From contig JAKAYJ010000095.1 of assembly GCA_021816385.1 (NCBI GenBank), positions 1 to 5,096 of the forward strand: DNA of 5,096 nt. Reading direction: 5' to 3'. Below the pieces are notes generated by a model, which saw only the letters and a list, made by a program, of their open reading frames with translations, was not told the origin of the DNA and ran no database searches. This document shows positions 1 through 5,096 of this stretch, piece by piece. The position numbers were made by a program, and so were the translations under genes. The DNA is from Thermoplasmata archaeon. Lineage in GTDB: Archaea; Thermoplasmatota; Thermoplasmata; Thermoplasmatales; Thermoplasmataceae. How positions within the stretch are numbered: position 1 is the stretch's first letter; every line of letters begins with the position of its first letter.

Positions 1-1
1 G

Positions 2-421
2 ACAATACTGGATTATGTAAAATCCCAGGCGAAAAAGGGGATGACTGTACTATTCACAACACAGAATCTTGAAGAAGCGGACTATATCTGTGACAGGATA
101 GGGATAGTTAATAACGGAAAGAAGGTGGCAGAGGGTACATCATCAGATCTCAAGACAAAATATGGAGCATTGAGAACGCTGAAAATTGGTTATACCTCTG
201 AGACATCAGTAAAGAAGGAAGACCTCATCTCCGGAATTCAGGGTGGAAACATTACGGAAGTAGACATTACCAACAATGAGATCTTAGTGGTATCTGATAA
301 GATAGAAACCATAGTAGGAAAATTACTTCAAAACTTATCTGAAATGGGCATAAAATCTGATAAGATCATGATCGATAATCCAACTCTGGATGATGTGTTC
401 ATGAAGGTGGTTGAAAAATGA
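2..421 (+). CDS. ABC exporter ATP-binding protein, DrrA/CcmA-like, 5' partial
   Basis: This is the C-terminal part of an ABC ATPase that would power a membrane exporter together with the permease encoded next to it. The frame is open from base 2, so the ATG at 41 is an internal Met and the true start lies left of the window. The Walker A, signature and Walker B motifs are therefore not visible. What is visible is the segment before the switch region, then FTTQNLEEADYICDRI, the typical switch-loop region of DrrA-type ATPases, then the GIVNNGK strand and a C-terminal domain ending in PTLDDVFMKVVEK, a usual ending of this subfamily. The switch position is Gln instead of His, as is common in DrrA-like proteins. 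The stop overlaps the permease start (ATGA), which implies translational coupling. The substrate cannot be told; drug or lipid export is only the family precedent. Confidence 0.93.
   Translation, partial: TILDYVKSQAKKGMTVLFTTQNLEEADYICDRIGIVNNGKKVAEGTSSDLKTKYGALRTLKIGYTSETSVKKEDLISGIQGGNITEVDITNNEILVVSDKIETIVGKLLQNLSEMGIKSDKIMIDNPTLDDVFMKVVEK
404..410 (+). promoter_or_regulatory. Ribosome binding site for the ABC permease
   Basis: AAGGTGG lies seven bases before the ATG at 418 and can pair with the archaeal 16S rRNA 3' end. It lies inside the end of the upstream ATPase gene and supports the chosen permease start. Confidence 0.6.
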
Positions 422-1197
422 AGATACCTGCTTTCCTTCGTCTTACCATAAGAAACATAATCGTGAATATTGATATTGGAACCCTGATATTCATGTTAGG
501 CCTACCAACGCTCTATCTCTTTGTGATGGGGTTCATGTTCCAGGGCATTGTGACTACTGGCGTTCCACTTCAATCAGGAGGATCAGTTTCATATACAACT
601 TTCCTCGCTCCTGGAATCATAGCACTGGAGTCCTTCACTGCAGGAAACATCGGAGGAAGCATGCTGTGGTCAGACAGGAGATGGGGGATGTTTGAAAGGA
701 TTATGGTTGGACCATTCAGGAGAATTGATTATCTTCTTGGGATAATAACAGTTTCAATAATTTTTGCGCTTGTGGGCTCCCTGATCATGCTTGGTTTTTC
801 ACTTCTCATCCCGATCTCAGTAATTGTAACTCCAGAAAGTATACTGCTGTCGGTGTTTGCAATTGTAGTTGGAACGATGTTGTTTTCATCTCTATTCCTC
901 ATAATATCGGGATTGTCCAAGTCAATGCAGGCATACAACACGATCACAATAGTCCTGTTCTTCATGCTGGACTTTGCAAGCACCGCTTTCTATCCAATCA
1001 CATCCACAACACCCCTTTGGCTGAGAACACTTTCAGGATCAAACCCACTGAGTTTCATTGCAAATATATTGAGAGATTCTCTTATTTCTACAGTTACCTC
1101 AGGAACATTCTTTTATGCCGGTGTGCTGCTGATAGTAATGCTGATATTTCTGGGTATTTCCCTCAGGATATACAAAAGTATCAGATCTGGTATTTAA
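418..1197 (+). CDS. ABC-2 type exporter permease, DrrB-like
   Basis: This 259-residue integral membrane protein is the transmembrane partner of the ATPase before it; the length is normal for the ABC2_membrane family. I see about six hydrophobic segments, near residues 21-42, 60-80, 105-130, 141-165, 175-195 and 229-250. Family landmarks are YTTFLAPGIIALES (59-72), the cytoplasmic DRRWGMFERIMVGPFRR stretch (86-102, the conserved coupling region with DRR-G-E and P-R), a FYPIT motif after the fifth segment (191-195), and NPLSFIANILRDSL (209-222) before the last segment. The start is set by the ATGA overlap with the ATPase stop and by a good ribosome binding site. The gene appears to be the last of its operon: 310 bases without a same-strand gene follow, with T-rich DNA after the stop. 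The exported substrate is unknown. Confidence 0.93.
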   Translation: MKIPAFLRLTIRNIIVNIDIGTLIFMLGLPTLYLFVMGFMFQGIVTTGVPLQSGGSVSYTTFLAPGIIALESFTAGNIGGSMLWSDRRWGMFERIMVGPFRRIDYLLGIITVSIIFALVGSLIMLGFSLLIPISVIVTPESILLSVFAIVVGTMLFSSLFLIISGLSKSMQAYNTITIVLFFMLDFASTAFYPITSTTPLWLRTLSGSNPLSFIANILRDSLISTVTSGTFFYAGVLLIVMLIFLGISLRIYKSIRSGI

Positions 1198-1232
1198 TCA
1201 ACAGTTTTATTCCAACCTCTTACAAACTATAA

Positions 1233-1237
1233 TTTTT
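1233..1237 (+). terminator. Possible T-tract terminator of the ABC operon
   Basis: A run of five T lies 36 bases after the permease stop, preceded by a shorter T4 run at about 1205. Archaeal transcription often ends at such T-rich stretches without a hairpin. This is suggestive only, because the whole region is AT-rich. Confidence 0.35.
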
Positions 1238-1285
1238 AAATCTTGATTCCAGCTTTATGACCTTTCCAAAATCTAAACTGTAAGG

Positions 1286-1291
1286 AAAAAA
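1286..1291 (-). terminator. Possible T-tract terminator of the tRNA gene
   Basis: Read on the minus strand this is a T6 run (GGATTTTTTCC), about 40 bases past the tRNA 3' end, with further T-rich DNA (1299-1314) in between. It would suit archaeal T-dependent termination of the tRNA transcript, which converges on the ABC operon. Confidence 0.4.
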
Positions 1292-1310
1292 TCCTAGAAC
1301 AATAATTATT

Positions 1311-1326
1311 ATTTAACATGTTCAAT
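1311..1326. repeat. Near-perfect 16-base inverted repeat beside the tRNA 3' end
   Basis: ATTTAACATGTTCAAT is a palindrome centred on AACATGTT with one mismatched pair (T against C). It lies two bases beyond the discriminator base of the tRNA-Ala gene, on its 3' side. It could fold as a weak hairpin in the tRNA trailer, or bind a dimeric protein, but a palindrome of this size in AT-rich DNA may also be chance. Confidence 0.3.
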
Positions 1327-1328
1327 AA

Positions 1329-1400
1329 TGGACTGGAGGGGAATTGAACCCCTGGCCTCTTCCATGCCAAGGAAGCGATCTACCTCTGATCTACCAGCCC
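1329..1400 (-). tRNA. tRNA-Ala (anticodon GGC)
   Basis: The minus strand folds into a complete 72-base cloverleaf. The acceptor stem GGGCTGG/CCAGTCC is fully paired with a G3-U70 wobble, the main identity element for alanyl-tRNA synthetase. The D stem is GATC/GATC with loop AGAGGTA. The anticodon stem is CTTCC/GGAAG with loop TTGGCAT, giving anticodon GGC (plus-strand 1366-1368), which reads GCC and GCU codons. The variable loop is AGGCC, and the T stem is AGGGG/CCCCT with loop TTCAATT. The discriminator is A, also typical of tRNA-Ala. There is no intron and the 3' CCA is not encoded, so it must be added after transcription. The gene converges on the ABC operon and diverges from the filament operon. 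Confidence 0.96.
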
Positions 1401-1423
1401 TATAATCCCGATAATACTTCTTT

Positions 1424-1436
1424 GGTATAATATTTT
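1424..1436 (-). promoter_or_regulatory. Likely TATA element for the tRNA-Ala gene
   Basis: On the minus strand this reads AAAATATTATACC. Its centre is about 30 bases upstream of the mature tRNA 5' end. With the usual archaeal TATA-to-start distance of about 25 bases, transcription would begin a few bases before the tRNA, leaving a short 5' leader for RNase P. Confidence 0.5.
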
Positions 1437-1476
1437 AGTGTTATTTAGCGTTTTATATTTGGAGTCAACCATAATC

Positions 1477-1485
1477 TTTAATTAA
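1477..1485 (+). promoter_or_regulatory. Likely TATA element of the filament operon (leaderless start)
   Basis: CTTTAATTAATTA-type sequence is centred about 27 bases before the ATG at 1508, where a TATA box must lie if transcription starts at or next to the start codon. No Shine-Dalgarno-like sequence precedes that ATG, which fits a leaderless mRNA. A second TATA-like element (TTTTATATTT, 1451-1460) would instead give a leader of about 25 bases. The exact box is uncertain because the ATTA repeats make the whole stretch TATA-like. Confidence 0.45.
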
Positions 1486-1507
1486 TTAATTATATTAGAT
1501 GTTTTAA

Positions 1508-3085
1508 ATGCCTTTATTTTCTCCTACTAAAAAAAAGGAAAAGAAACCTGTTAGAAATGTACCAACCAAGAGAGAAGAAAGAATTTCTGAAGTTCCAGCG
1601 GTAGGAAAATACGAAATCCTTGACGAATACAATATCATACCACAGACCGTGACAGTTGAGATTTCATGGAACCCAACAAGCATGGAATCCATATATATTG
1701 CTAATGAGCCTGTTCTGTCTTCAGATGAGGAAATCCTGCTCAAGAAGATATCAAAGAACATGGAACAGATAGTTAAAAGTTCGAAAAATCTACCCGAGGA
1801 TCTATCCCAGCTAACGATTGAGAAAGTCATAGACTCATACCTGAAGGGTAGAAAGTATAAACTTAACAGAAGAACAGTGGACAAGATCAAGTATTTCATT
1901 AAGAGAAACTATGAGGGATATGGACCTCTTGAACCTGTTGTAAGGGATCCTTTGGTTGAGGATGTCTCCTGTAATGGAGTCGGTATTCCTGTATATGTGG
2001 AGCATAAAATACATGGCTCCCTGAAGACGAACATAGTTTTCGATAATGAAAAAGACCTTGATTCATATGTTGTCCGACTGGCACAAATGTGCGGGAAAGA
2101 AGTTTCCATGAATGAACCTATCATAGATGGTACTTTTCCTCAAGGACACAGGATTCAGTTGACTTTCGGCAATGAGATTTCTACGAAGGGTTCTGCGTTT
2201 ACATTCAGGTTATTCAGGGAATCACCATTCACCCCTGTGGAACTGATAAAGTATGGTGCGGCAACCTCTGAACTTGTTACATATCTCTGGTTTGCTGTTG
2301 AAAATCTGAAATCTGCCATCATTGCCGGTGTTCCAGGAGTTGGGAAGACAAGCACCATAAATGCAATTCTCATGTTCATACCATCAAATACAAAGGTTTT
2401 CTCCATAGAGGAAACCAGGGAAATCAACATAATGCATCAGAACTGGGTGGCAACTTCAACAAGGGAAAGTATCTATTCCACTGCCAATGGTGATTCAAAG
2501 AATCCTCCCATAGGCATGTTTGAACTTGTAAAGATGGCAATGAGGCAGAGGCCCACATATATCGTGCTTGGGGAAATAAGGGGAAGAGAGTCTTATTCCC
2601 TATTTCAGGCCATTTCAACGGGGCACACTGCATATTCAACAATTCACGCAGACTCCATGGAGACCCTTGTAAATAGGCTGGAATCAAATCCACTAAATAT
2701 TCCAAGAGTACTTATCGGTGCACTTAACATTGTGATATTCAATAAATTCGTAAGGGTCGGAAGCAGGAATATGAGAAAGTTGATGGAGATTGACGAAATT
2801 GTGGGAACAGATCAGGATTCTGGAGAGATAATGTATAATAAGGTATTTTCCTATGATTTCAACCAGAATGAACAGGTATTTTCAGGATTCAGCAAGATCC
2901 TGAACGAGATACGGGATACTAAACAGTGGACCCAGGAAGAAATGAACTTTGAGTTTGAGAGACGCAGGGCTCTGCTGGATGGAATGGTCAAAAATAACAT
3001 AACGGATTATACGAATATTACAAGGATAATCAATATATATTATAAAGATCCTGAAACAGCAATGAAGATGGCGAGTGGTATATGA
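1508..3085 (+). CDS. Type II/IV secretion ATPase of an archaeal type IV pilus (FlaI/GspE/TadA-like)
   Basis: This 525-residue cytoplasmic hexameric ATPase would drive assembly of a type IV filament by moving prepilins through the platform proteins encoded next to it. The N-terminus is basic (TKKKEKK, 7-13), followed by an N-terminal domain with EYNIIP (40-45) and NEPVLSSDEE (66-75). GYGPLEPVVRDPLVEDVSCNG (137-157) is the usual family block. The catalytic core shows Walker A GVPGVGKTS (274-282, K280), an Asp-box equivalent SIEETREI (299-306), Walker B RPTYIVLGEIRGRE (348-361, catalytic E356) and a His box STGHTAYSTIHAD (370-382, H373 and H380). All key residues are present. The C-terminal about 140 residues follow the archaeal family pattern, ending near YYKDPETAMKM. 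Length is normal. The start has no ribosome binding site and is probably leaderless. The stop overlaps the next gene. Archaellum FlaI is less likely because no fla genes adjoin and the platform is split. Confidence 0.93.
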   Translation: MPLFSPTKKKEKKPVRNVPTKREERISEVPAVGKYEILDEYNIIPQTVTVEISWNPTSMESIYIANEPVLSSDEEILLKKISKNMEQIVKSSKNLPEDLSQLTIEKVIDSYLKGRKYKLNRRTVDKIKYFIKRNYEGYGPLEPVVRDPLVEDVSCNGVGIPVYVEHKIHGSLKTNIVFDNEKDLDSYVVRLAQMCGKEVSMNEPIIDGTFPQGHRIQLTFGNEISTKGSAFTFRLFRESPFTPVELIKYGAATSELVTYLWFAVENLKSAIIAGVPGVGKTSTINAILMFIPSNTKVFSIEETREINIMHQNWVATSTRESIYSTANGDSKNPPIGMFELVKMAMRQRPTYIVLGEIRGRESYSLFQAISTGHTAYSTIHADSMETLVNRLESNPLNIPRVLIGALNIVIFNKFVRVGSRNMRKLMEIDEIVGTDQDSGEIMYNKVFSYDFNQNEQVFSGFSKILNEIRDTKQWTQEEMNFEFERRRALLDGMVKNNITDYTNITRIINIYYKDPETAMKMASGI

Positions 3086-4056
3086 TGCATAAAAGCCAGG
3101 ACATACAGATCAAGAAGGAAAACAAGGGTAACGGCTTCCTGTCAAACCTGAACAAGAAGTTGAATCCTAAACCCGTAAAAGTGGTCATTCCAGCACCTAC
3201 CATATTTGATGTCTTCTCTGTCAGGGTGTTCGGCCATCTCGTAGAAAGATATGTTCAGACAGAAAAGATGGATGAGAGCCTTAGGAAGGCTAAAATGCCT
3301 ATAGATGCAATAGAGTATTATTCCAGAGGAATAATGATAGCAGTCATATTCATGGTTGTGAGCTTTGTAGTGGTGAATATATTTTCACTGCAATTTCCTT
3401 CTTATACCTATCTATCCTTTGCATTCTGGTTCCTTGCAGTGATAGTATATTTTGCGGTCATGGCAGGATATCCGAATTCAATTGCGGGTACGCGTAGAAA
3501 AAAGATCGATGCGGTACTGCCGCTGGCCATGGGTTATATCGCAACTATGGCCTCTGCAGACATGCCTGTTGAGAACATAATGTATGAGCTTTCTAACAGT
3601 ACGGAGTATGGTGAACTGGCAAGGGAGGCAAAGAGTATAGCAGTATCCACAAGACTGTTTGGGGAGGATATAATAAATGCAGTTAAAGACGGTGCAGCAA
3701 ATTCTCCCTCCCAGAGGCTTTCTGAATTCTTCCAGGGGATAATAACCACCCTCACATCAGGCGGTGACCTGAAGAGCTATTTCAAGGATAAGGCTGTACA
3801 GTACCAGACTGAGCTAAGCACACTTATCAAAAGGAACACAGAATCTCTTTCAGTTCTTGCTGAGAGTTATATAATTGTGGGAATAATGTTTCCGCTCATA
3901 CTGATGGTCATCATAGGTACTGTAACTTCCGTCATACCCGGAGAAGGGGCGTTGACAGATACAGTGCTGTACCTGATAGTGTTCCTCATAATCCCCATTA
4001 TAGCAATTATGTTTGCGCTGATCCTCAGCAGCACCATAGGTGAGGTGGACGTATGA
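3082..4056 (+). CDS. Type IV filament platform membrane protein, T2SSF family, TadB-like (FlaJ N-terminal half)
   Basis: This 324-residue inner membrane protein would form, with the next gene's product, the platform on which the ATPase acts. A basic cytoplasmic N-terminus (9-35, many Lys) leads to hydrophobic segments near 82-102 and 109-130. A long cytoplasmic T2SSF domain follows (about 140-258), with the helical pattern DAVLPLAMGYIATMASADMPVENIMYEL (143-170) and a TSGGDLKSYF motif (225-234). Two more membrane segments lie near 259-283 and 294-316. This matches the first half of one-piece archaeal FlaJ proteins of about 550 residues. The start is ATGATG: the first ATG overlaps the ATPase stop by four bases, the second (3085) by one, and no strong ribosome binding site decides between them. 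Expression is probably coupled to the ATPase. It has no visible pilin or peptidase features. Confidence 0.88.
   Translation: MMHKSQDIQIKKENKGNGFLSNLNKKLNPKPVKVVIPAPTIFDVFSVRVFGHLVERYVQTEKMDESLRKAKMPIDAIEYYSRGIMIAVIFMVVSFVVVNIFSLQFPSYTYLSFAFWFLAVIVYFAVMAGYPNSIAGTRRKKIDAVLPLAMGYIATMASADMPVENIMYELSNSTEYGELAREAKSIAVSTRLFGEDIINAVKDGAANSPSQRLSEFFQGIITTLTSGGDLKSYFKDKAVQYQTELSTLIKRNTESLSVLAESYIIVGIMFPLILMVIIGTVTSVIPGEGALTDTVLYLIVFLIIPIIAIMFALILSSTIGEVDV
4042..4047 (+). promoter_or_regulatory. Strong ribosome binding site for the second platform gene
   Basis: GAGGTG, five bases before the ATG at 4053, is a near-ideal match to the archaeal 16S rRNA 3' end and lies within the end of the preceding gene. 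It fixes the start at 4053 and contrasts with the first gene of the operon, which has no such site. Confidence 0.7.
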
Positions 4057-4907
4057 AGGGCGAAATCGGAGGAATTGAGCTAAGGTATGTGGCACTTGCA
4101 GGCTCTGTCCTGACAATATTTATCCTGTTCTTCACTGGATATTTCTTCAAGATAAATGATCTGAATCCGCTGGTTCATCCACTAACATTATCTTCCATAG
4201 CAATGGTGATACTGTTCTTTCCATTTGGTCTTGCAGATTTTGCCAGAGTGAAGAGGATAGAGGAGGCAGAAAGAAGGCTGCCCGATTTCCTCAGGGATTT
4301 AGCCGGACATACAAATTTTGGAACTCCAATGTCAGAAGCCATACTCAGATCGGCTGAAAATAAGTATGGTCCGTTATCCATTGAGATTGAACATCTGGCT
4401 GGAATGGTCAAGCTTGGAATACCGGTAGAAACTGCCCTGAATGACTTTGGAAAGAGACTGAAATCACCATCAATAATAAGGGTTGGAAAGATCATAAAGA
4501 AGGCCAGTGAATCAGGCAGCAATACGTCTGATGTAATATCCCTCGTATCAAGTTTCACGACCCAGACCTATTTAATGAGGGAGAGCAGATTTGCAGATAT
4601 GAGAAGTTATTCAACCACCCTTGCAACTTCATTCGGTGTCTTCCTTTTCGTTATAGTAATGCTGGATACATTTTTCTTCCCACAGATTGCAGGTGGAGGC
4701 CTGAGCGGCGGTGGTGTGCTGAATCTTGCTTCGTCTTCCTATGGATTGATAGAAAAGCTATTCTCAGCTGGTGTCATAGTTCAAAGTGCTGCAAGTGGTC
4801 TCATATCTGGAGTTTTCAGGGATGGCAGGCTAACATCTGGAGCCATGATGTCAGGCGTGCTTGTTCTGATAAGTATAATGGTTCTTGCTGTAATAGGGGT
4901 GCTCTAA
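4053..4907 (+). CDS. Type IV filament platform membrane protein, T2SSF family, TadC-like (FlaJ C-terminal half)
   Basis: This 284-residue membrane protein is the presumed partner of the platform protein before it. Hydrophobic segments lie near residues 13-32, 44-63, 187-210 and 264-284. Between the second and third is a cytoplasmic T2SSF domain with ERRLPDFLRDLAGHTNFGTPMSEAI (73-97), the hallmark of the second F domain of archaeal FlaJ/TadC proteins, and a KASESGSNTSDVI stretch (150-162). A Gly-rich loop (213-221) follows the third membrane segment, and SGLISGVFRDGRLTSGAMMSG (248-268) before the last one is a typical FlaJ C-terminal element. The start is set by the ATGA overlap and a strong ribosome binding site; the stop directly abuts the next ATG. 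Together the two proteins cover the two F domains of one FlaJ. The break is a true gene boundary, since each half has its own membrane segments and start. Confidence 0.88.
   Translation: MKGEIGGIELRYVALAGSVLTIFILFFTGYFFKINDLNPLVHPLTLSSIAMVILFFPFGLADFARVKRIEEAERRLPDFLRDLAGHTNFGTPMSEAILRSAENKYGPLSIEIEHLAGMVKLGIPVETALNDFGKRLKSPSIIRVGKIIKKASESGSNTSDVISLVSSFTTQTYLMRESRFADMRSYSTTLATSFGVFLFVIVMLDTFFFPQIAGGGLSGGGVLNLASSSYGLIEKLFSAGVIVQSAASGLISGVFRDGRLTSGAMMSGVLVLISIMVLAVIGVL
4896..4901 (+). promoter_or_regulatory. Probable ribosome binding site for the last gene
   Basis: GGGGTG lies six bases before the ATG at 4908 and can pair with the 16S rRNA 3' end with one G-U wobble. It supports 4908 as a real start. 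Confidence 0.5.
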
Positions 4908-5096
4908 ATGGCGTTATTTTCCAAAACAAAGAAGAAGAAGACTAAGAAGAGGAAATTCCTCAGCAGGCAGGTTATAACTCCTGTCAGGACTGTGAAGAGG
5001 ACTAACGAGGATAAGTTCTTTCAGGAATTGATACCTGGTACTGTATTCTCAAGGGTATATTTTGACAGGGGTGCTACCATATTCAGGTATGAGGTC
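4908..5096 (+). CDS. N-terminus of a probable second type IV filament ATPase, 3' partial
   Basis: The first 63 codons of a gene begin right after the preceding stop (TAAATG) and run off the window. No catalytic motif is reached, so the function is inferred. The protein begins MALFSKTKKKKTKKRK, close to the first ATPase's MPLFSPTKKKEKKPVR, and continues through a basic stretch to FFQELIPGTVFSRVYF (39-54) and IFRYEV (58-63). These line up with EYNIIPQTVTVEISW and IYIANEP in the N-terminal domain of the ATPase at 1508. It has no signal peptide or membrane segment so far, which argues against a pilin or another platform protein. The operon position, tight spacing and N-terminal resemblance suggest a paralogous secretion ATPase. 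Alternatives are an accessory soluble protein sharing only the basic leader. Confidence 0.6.
   Translation, partial: MALFSKTKKKKTKKRKFLSRQVITPVRTVKRTNEDKFFQELIPGTVFSRVYFDRGATIFRYEV

Noticed and set aside
41..421. ATG at 41 as the true start of the ABC ATPase
   Set aside because: The frame stays open to the window's left edge and the upstream residues (TILDYVKSQAKKG) fit the family, so the gene is truncated by the window and not a short protein.
1017..1232. Plus-strand open frame of 71 codons overlapping the permease end
   Set aside because: Most of it lies in another frame of the conserved permease, and its product shows no known motif or ribosome binding site.
1329..1400. tRNA-Gly (GCC) as the identity of the RNA gene
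   Set aside because: Placing the anticodon stem CTTCC/GGAAG gives the seven-base loop TTGGCAT, so the anticodon is GGC (Ala); the G3-U70 pair and A discriminator agree.
1198..1507. A pilin or small-protein gene in the intergenic region
   Set aside because: All frames outside the tRNA are short, AT-rich and without a prepilin signal; no coding pattern is visible.
1504..1899. 131-codon minus-strand open frame opposite the ATPase start
   Set aside because: It lies opposite a clearly conserved coding region, has no recognisable motif and no promoter of its own; it is a shadow frame.
3060..4060. A frameshift splitting a single FlaJ gene between 3082 and 4907
   Set aside because: The first protein ends after a complete pair of membrane segments, and the second starts with its own ribosome binding site and its own two membrane segments, so the two genes are naturally separate.
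4175..4558. 127-codon minus-strand open frame opposite the second platform gene
   Set aside because: It is antisense to the conserved T2SSF domain and has no family features; a shadow frame.

Overview
The window looks archaeal, most likely from a Thermoplasmatales-type organism (Thermoplasmatota). The clues are a FlaI/GspE-like ATPase followed by FlaJ/TadC-like platform genes, an AT-rich promoter with no ribosome binding site before the first gene of that operon, GGTG-type ribosome binding sites before some internal genes, heavy use of AGG/AGA and ATA codons, and a tRNA gene without an encoded CCA. The lineage is inferred from style and gene content; no marker gene here settles it.

Layout. 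Bases 2-1197 (+) hold the end of an ABC exporter operon: the C-terminal part of a DrrA-like ATPase, overlapping by ATGA a complete DrrB-like (ABC-2) permease. Bases 1198-1507 carry no protein gene. They contain a tRNA-Ala(GGC) gene on the minus strand (1329-1400), T-rich stretches that could end the two converging transcripts, and a 107-base AT-rich region with divergent promoters for the tRNA and the next operon. Bases 1508-5096 (+) hold a tightly packed type IV filament (pilus-like) operon: a secretion ATPase, two separate T2SSF membrane proteins that look like the N- and C-terminal halves of a FlaJ/TadC platform protein, and the first 63 codons of a further gene whose start resembles that of the first ATPase.

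How the genes work together. The ABC pair would form an ATP-driven exporter in the cytoplasmic membrane. The ATPase and the two platform proteins are the minimal motor and membrane base of an archaeal type IV pilus or related filament. Having two platform genes rather than one long FlaJ matches the Epd/Tad branch of these systems better than the archaellum. No prepilin, prepilin peptidase or accessory gene lies inside the window, so the filament's substrate and function cannot be read here. The most notable point is the possible second ATPase gene cut off at the right edge.
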